Below, piece by piece: positions 6,289-7,472 of a DNA stretch of 7,472 bases. Origin of the DNA: Dehalococcoidia bacterium (GTDB lineage: Bacteria; Chloroflexota; Dehalococcoidia; GIF9; AB-539-J10); contig DAOUSX010000044.1 of NCBI GenBank assembly GCA_030627025.1, forward strand, positions 1 through 7,472, given 5' to 3'. The notes under the pieces were generated by a model. It was not told the DNA's origin and searched no databases. It saw nothing but the letters and a program-made list of their open reading frames with translations. A program made the position numbers and the translations under genes. Numbering within the stretch: position 1 is the first letter of the stretch; each line of letters starts with the position of its first letter.

Positions 6289-6318
6289 ACTGTATGCTTG
6301 TCACTATATAGTTGTCAA
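6289..6318 (-). promoter_or_regulatory. Candidate promoter of the Fe-S protein operon
   Basis: On the minus strand a perfect TTGACA (6318-6313), an 18-base spacer and TACAGT (6294-6289, four of six matches) precede the 277-residue Fe-S gene by about 120 bases. The -35 box overlaps a direct repeat of TTGTCA on the plus strand (6298-6303 and 6312-6317) around the palindrome CTATATAG, which may be a regulator site. The long leader up to 6168 has no riboswitch that I recognise. The ATPase gene could still read through into this operon. Confidence 0.4.
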
Positions 6319-6336
6319 TGGAGCGCATTAATAGGC

Positions 6337-7122
6337 TTAAGCCAGTAATTCCTCTCTGACCTGAAAGTGGTTTGTGTCAGTTTCCTGGATTCTTTTCAAT
6401 AATTTTTTGACCGATAGGCAGGCGGGCGAATCTTCGGGTAAATCCCATAGTGGTTTCCCTTTCAGATTATAGTCCTTGACATTAACATCATAGTCTATTT
6501 TCCCCAGATAGTGCTGACTTAAGTTTTGGAGACACTCTTCCACCTCTCCGTTAAAGTCATGACTTGCGACCAAATAGAAGTAATCATAGGTTATCTTTAC
6601 CCCTTCCATAATGCGCTTCATTCTTTCTATGTGCTTCATAGATTTCAACGAGGAATCTGACAACACAAACAGGTCATTCATATGTGATACTACTCTTCGA
6701 TTCAGATGCTCTAATCCAGCCGGCGAATCTATCACTACGTTTTCATAGCCCCTGATCAGTTTGGGAATTATCCCTTTGAGTGAATTATCTGCGAGACAAT
6801 AACAGCCCTCGGTCCACTTTGTGCCTAAGGTGACCAGATCAAATTTTTCACTTTTATATATGCAGTTCTGGTAAAACGCAGTTTCCAGGTCATCAAAATA
6901 TAAGCGAGAACTCAATCCTCCCGTCTGCTTGATATCAGAAACCACGTTTGAAACGGTACTTACCTCTTCCTTTTCTAAATCTACTCCGAGCATGTCGCAT
7001 AGACTCTGGTCAGGGTCAACATCAATCAATAACAAAGGAGGAGCTAAGTACTTGCTAATCATGGCACAAAATGTGGATTTCCCGGTTCCCCCTCTTCCCG
7101 TAGAAACAATTACTCTCGTCAT
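6337..7122 (-). CDS. CooC-type nickel-insertion ATPase (MinD/ParA superfamily P-loop)
   Basis: A 261-residue cytoplasmic P-loop ATPase. The N-terminal nucleotide loop is GRGGTGKST (9-17), the deviant Walker A of MinD/NifH/CooC proteins, but the usual signature Lys is Arg10. The switch region reads DVDPDQSL (34-41) and the Walker B-like strand VVIDSPAGLEHLNR (129-142). Cys107-Tyr-Cys109 matches the CXC motif through which CooC dimers bind nickel or zinc for delivery to the C cluster of CO dehydrogenase. Its length fits CooC. The start ATG 7122 has only a weak GAAG before it. It lies 169 bp upstream of the Fe-S operon on the same strand, behind a TGTCA-N6-TGACA dyad that could be an activator site. 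No CO dehydrogenase gene is in the window, so the client enzyme is inferred; another Ni or Fe-S enzyme is possible. The CooC-family call is fairly secure, the exact client is not. Confidence 0.88.
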   Translation of the reverse strand: MTRVIVSTGRGGTGKSTFCAMISKYLAPPLLLIDVDPDQSLCDMLGVDLEKEEVSTVSNVVSDIKQTGGLSSRLYFDDLETAFYQNCIYKSEKFDLVTLGTKWTEGCYCLADNSLKGIIPKLIRGYENVVIDSPAGLEHLNRRVVSHMNDLFVLSDSSLKSMKHIERMKRIMEGVKITYDYFYLVASHDFNGEVEECLQNLSQHYLGKIDYDVNVKDYNLKGKPLWDLPEDSPACLSVKKLLKRIQETDTNHFQVREELLA

Positions 7123-7163
7123 TTCTTCACTTATATTTTTCTAGGCTTTTGGTCTCTGGTAGC

Positions 7164-7179
7164 TGTCAAAGAGCTGACA
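7164..7179. promoter_or_regulatory. Candidate CRP/FNR-type (CooA-like) activator site
   Basis: TGTCA (7164-7168), six bases, TGACA (7175-7179): a 16-bp dyad of the size and spacing of CRP/FNR sites. CooA, the CO-sensing member of that family, is known to bind TGTCA-N6-CGACA-like sites. The dyad centre is about 49 bases before the ATPase ATG. A weak -10 (TAGAAA, minus strand 7143-7138) would put the start of transcription near 7131 and the site near -41, the usual class II activator position. No regulator gene of this family is in the window. Confidence 0.45.
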
Positions 7180-7240
7180 TTTCCCGGGTTATCTCCCCAC
7201 GTACCGTGCTTGCCCCCAATGTGCCACATGACCGGCATCT

Positions 7241-7265
7241 TGTCAACTTGTTGCACTCGTTGACA
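7241..7265. promoter_or_regulatory. Candidate operator: TGTCAAC-N11-GTTGACA dyad
   Basis: Perfect 7-bp inverted arms at 7241-7247 and 7259-7265 with an 11-base centre. Bases 7244-7255 (CAACTTGTTGCA) are identical to the fur-side dyad at 3938-3949 read on the other strand. The left arm also contains a minus-strand TTGACA that could be a -35 box for the ATPase gene, though the -10 17 bases on (CACATT) is poor. Confidence 0.4.
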
Positions 7266-7268
7266 TGT

Positions 7269-7283
7269 CCAGTGACGCACTGG
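7269..7283. promoter_or_regulatory. Short perfect dyad CCAGTG-ACG-CACTGG
   Basis: Six-bp inverted arms with a 3-base centre, four bases beyond the dyad at 7241-7265. It may be a protein-binding site or a small hairpin; there is no T tract, so it is not a terminator. Confidence 0.3.
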
Positions 7284-7369
7284 CTTTCATAGTTTTACGC
7301 TATAGATATGATGCTACGTGCAACTGTTTCACCTGACCTGAATTCTTTCTCTTCAAGGGAGGAATCAGG

Positions 7370-7465
7370 CTCGCAATGACTCCCCCACCTGTCATTGCGA
7401 GGAGTGATAACGACGAAGCAATCTCATACCCCGCTGAGATTGCCACGCCTTCGGCTCGCAATGAC
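7370..7465. repeat. Palindromic intergenic repeat (GTCATTGCGAG...CTCGCAATGAC) with an extra arm
   Basis: The complete copy spans 7391-7465. Outer arms are GTCATTGCGAG (7391-7401) and CTCGCAATGAC (7455-7465); inner arms are GCAATCTCA (7418-7426) and TGAGATTGC (7435-7443), so the whole element folds into a two-part hairpin. Ten bases before it a lone CTCGCAATGAC (7370-7380) faces it, probably the end of a second, damaged copy. The type is widespread between genes in many environmental bacteria; no coding capacity is visible. The rest of 7123-7472 holds the dyads listed separately and no gene; the longest start-to-stop frame I checked there, from ATG 7309, is 23 codons. Confidence 0.85.
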
Positions 7466-7472
7466 AATAGAA

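Noticed and set aside
6929..7144. Plus-strand open frame of 71 codons opposite the start of the CooC-type gene
   Set aside because: Antisense shadow of the P-loop region; no domain or start signal.
7391..7465. Palindrome as a CRISPR unit or Rho-independent terminator
   Set aside because: There is no regular array of repeats and spacers, and no T tract follows the stem; it matches a dispersed intergenic repeat.

Overview
The window looks like a chromosomal segment from a strictly anaerobic bacterium. Two multi-cysteine ferredoxin-type proteins, a CooC-type nickel-insertion ATPase with a CXC motif, and small palindromic repeats of the GTCATTGCGAG / CTCGCAATGAC kind all point that way. Such repeats are common in uncultivated sediment and groundwater bacteria, and a Chloroflexota/Dehalococcoidia-like host is my best guess. 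That guess rests on general resemblance and not on a marker gene.

Left part (1-3096, + strand). The 3' part of a Fic-domain gene runs in from the left edge. It overlaps nadB (L-aspartate oxidase) by 8 bp, and nadB overlaps nadC (quinolinate phosphoribosyltransferase) by 11 bp. The three are therefore probably co-transcribed from a promoter outside the window. NadB and NadC are the first and third steps of de novo NAD synthesis from aspartate; nadA is not here. The nadB linker carries an in-frame palindromic insert (1848-1900).

Middle part (3097-4164, - strand). nadC converges, after 20 bp, on a small three-helix membrane protein gene. That gene lies 62 bp downstream of a Fur-family metalloregulator gene and probably shares its transcript. 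The Fur gene has no Shine-Dalgarno sequence. A plausible promoter with an overlapping TGCAAC/GTTGCA dyad lies right at its start codon, suggesting autoregulation and a nearly leaderless mRNA. The 263-bp gap behind it holds a long AT-rich hairpin and a decayed copy of the GTCATTGCGAG-type repeat.

Right part (4165-7122, - strand). Reading leftward from the right: a CooC-type ATPase (P-loop with Arg in place of the signature Lys), a 277-residue multi-Cys 4Fe-4S protein, a 124-residue two-cluster ferredoxin, and a 221-residue protein that looks like a degenerate PD-(D/E)XK fold split by a winged helix. The last three form a compact run with strong Shine-Dalgarno sites and a candidate promoter at 6289-6318. 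The set suggests maturation of, or electron supply to, an oxygen-sensitive Ni or Fe-S enzyme, but no such enzyme (for example CO dehydrogenase) is in the window.

Right edge (7123-7472). This 350-bp stretch has no gene. It has a 16-bp TGTCA-N6-TGACA dyad just upstream of the ATPase gene, two further dyads (7241-7265 and 7269-7283), and a full palindromic repeat (7391-7465) with an extra arm in front.
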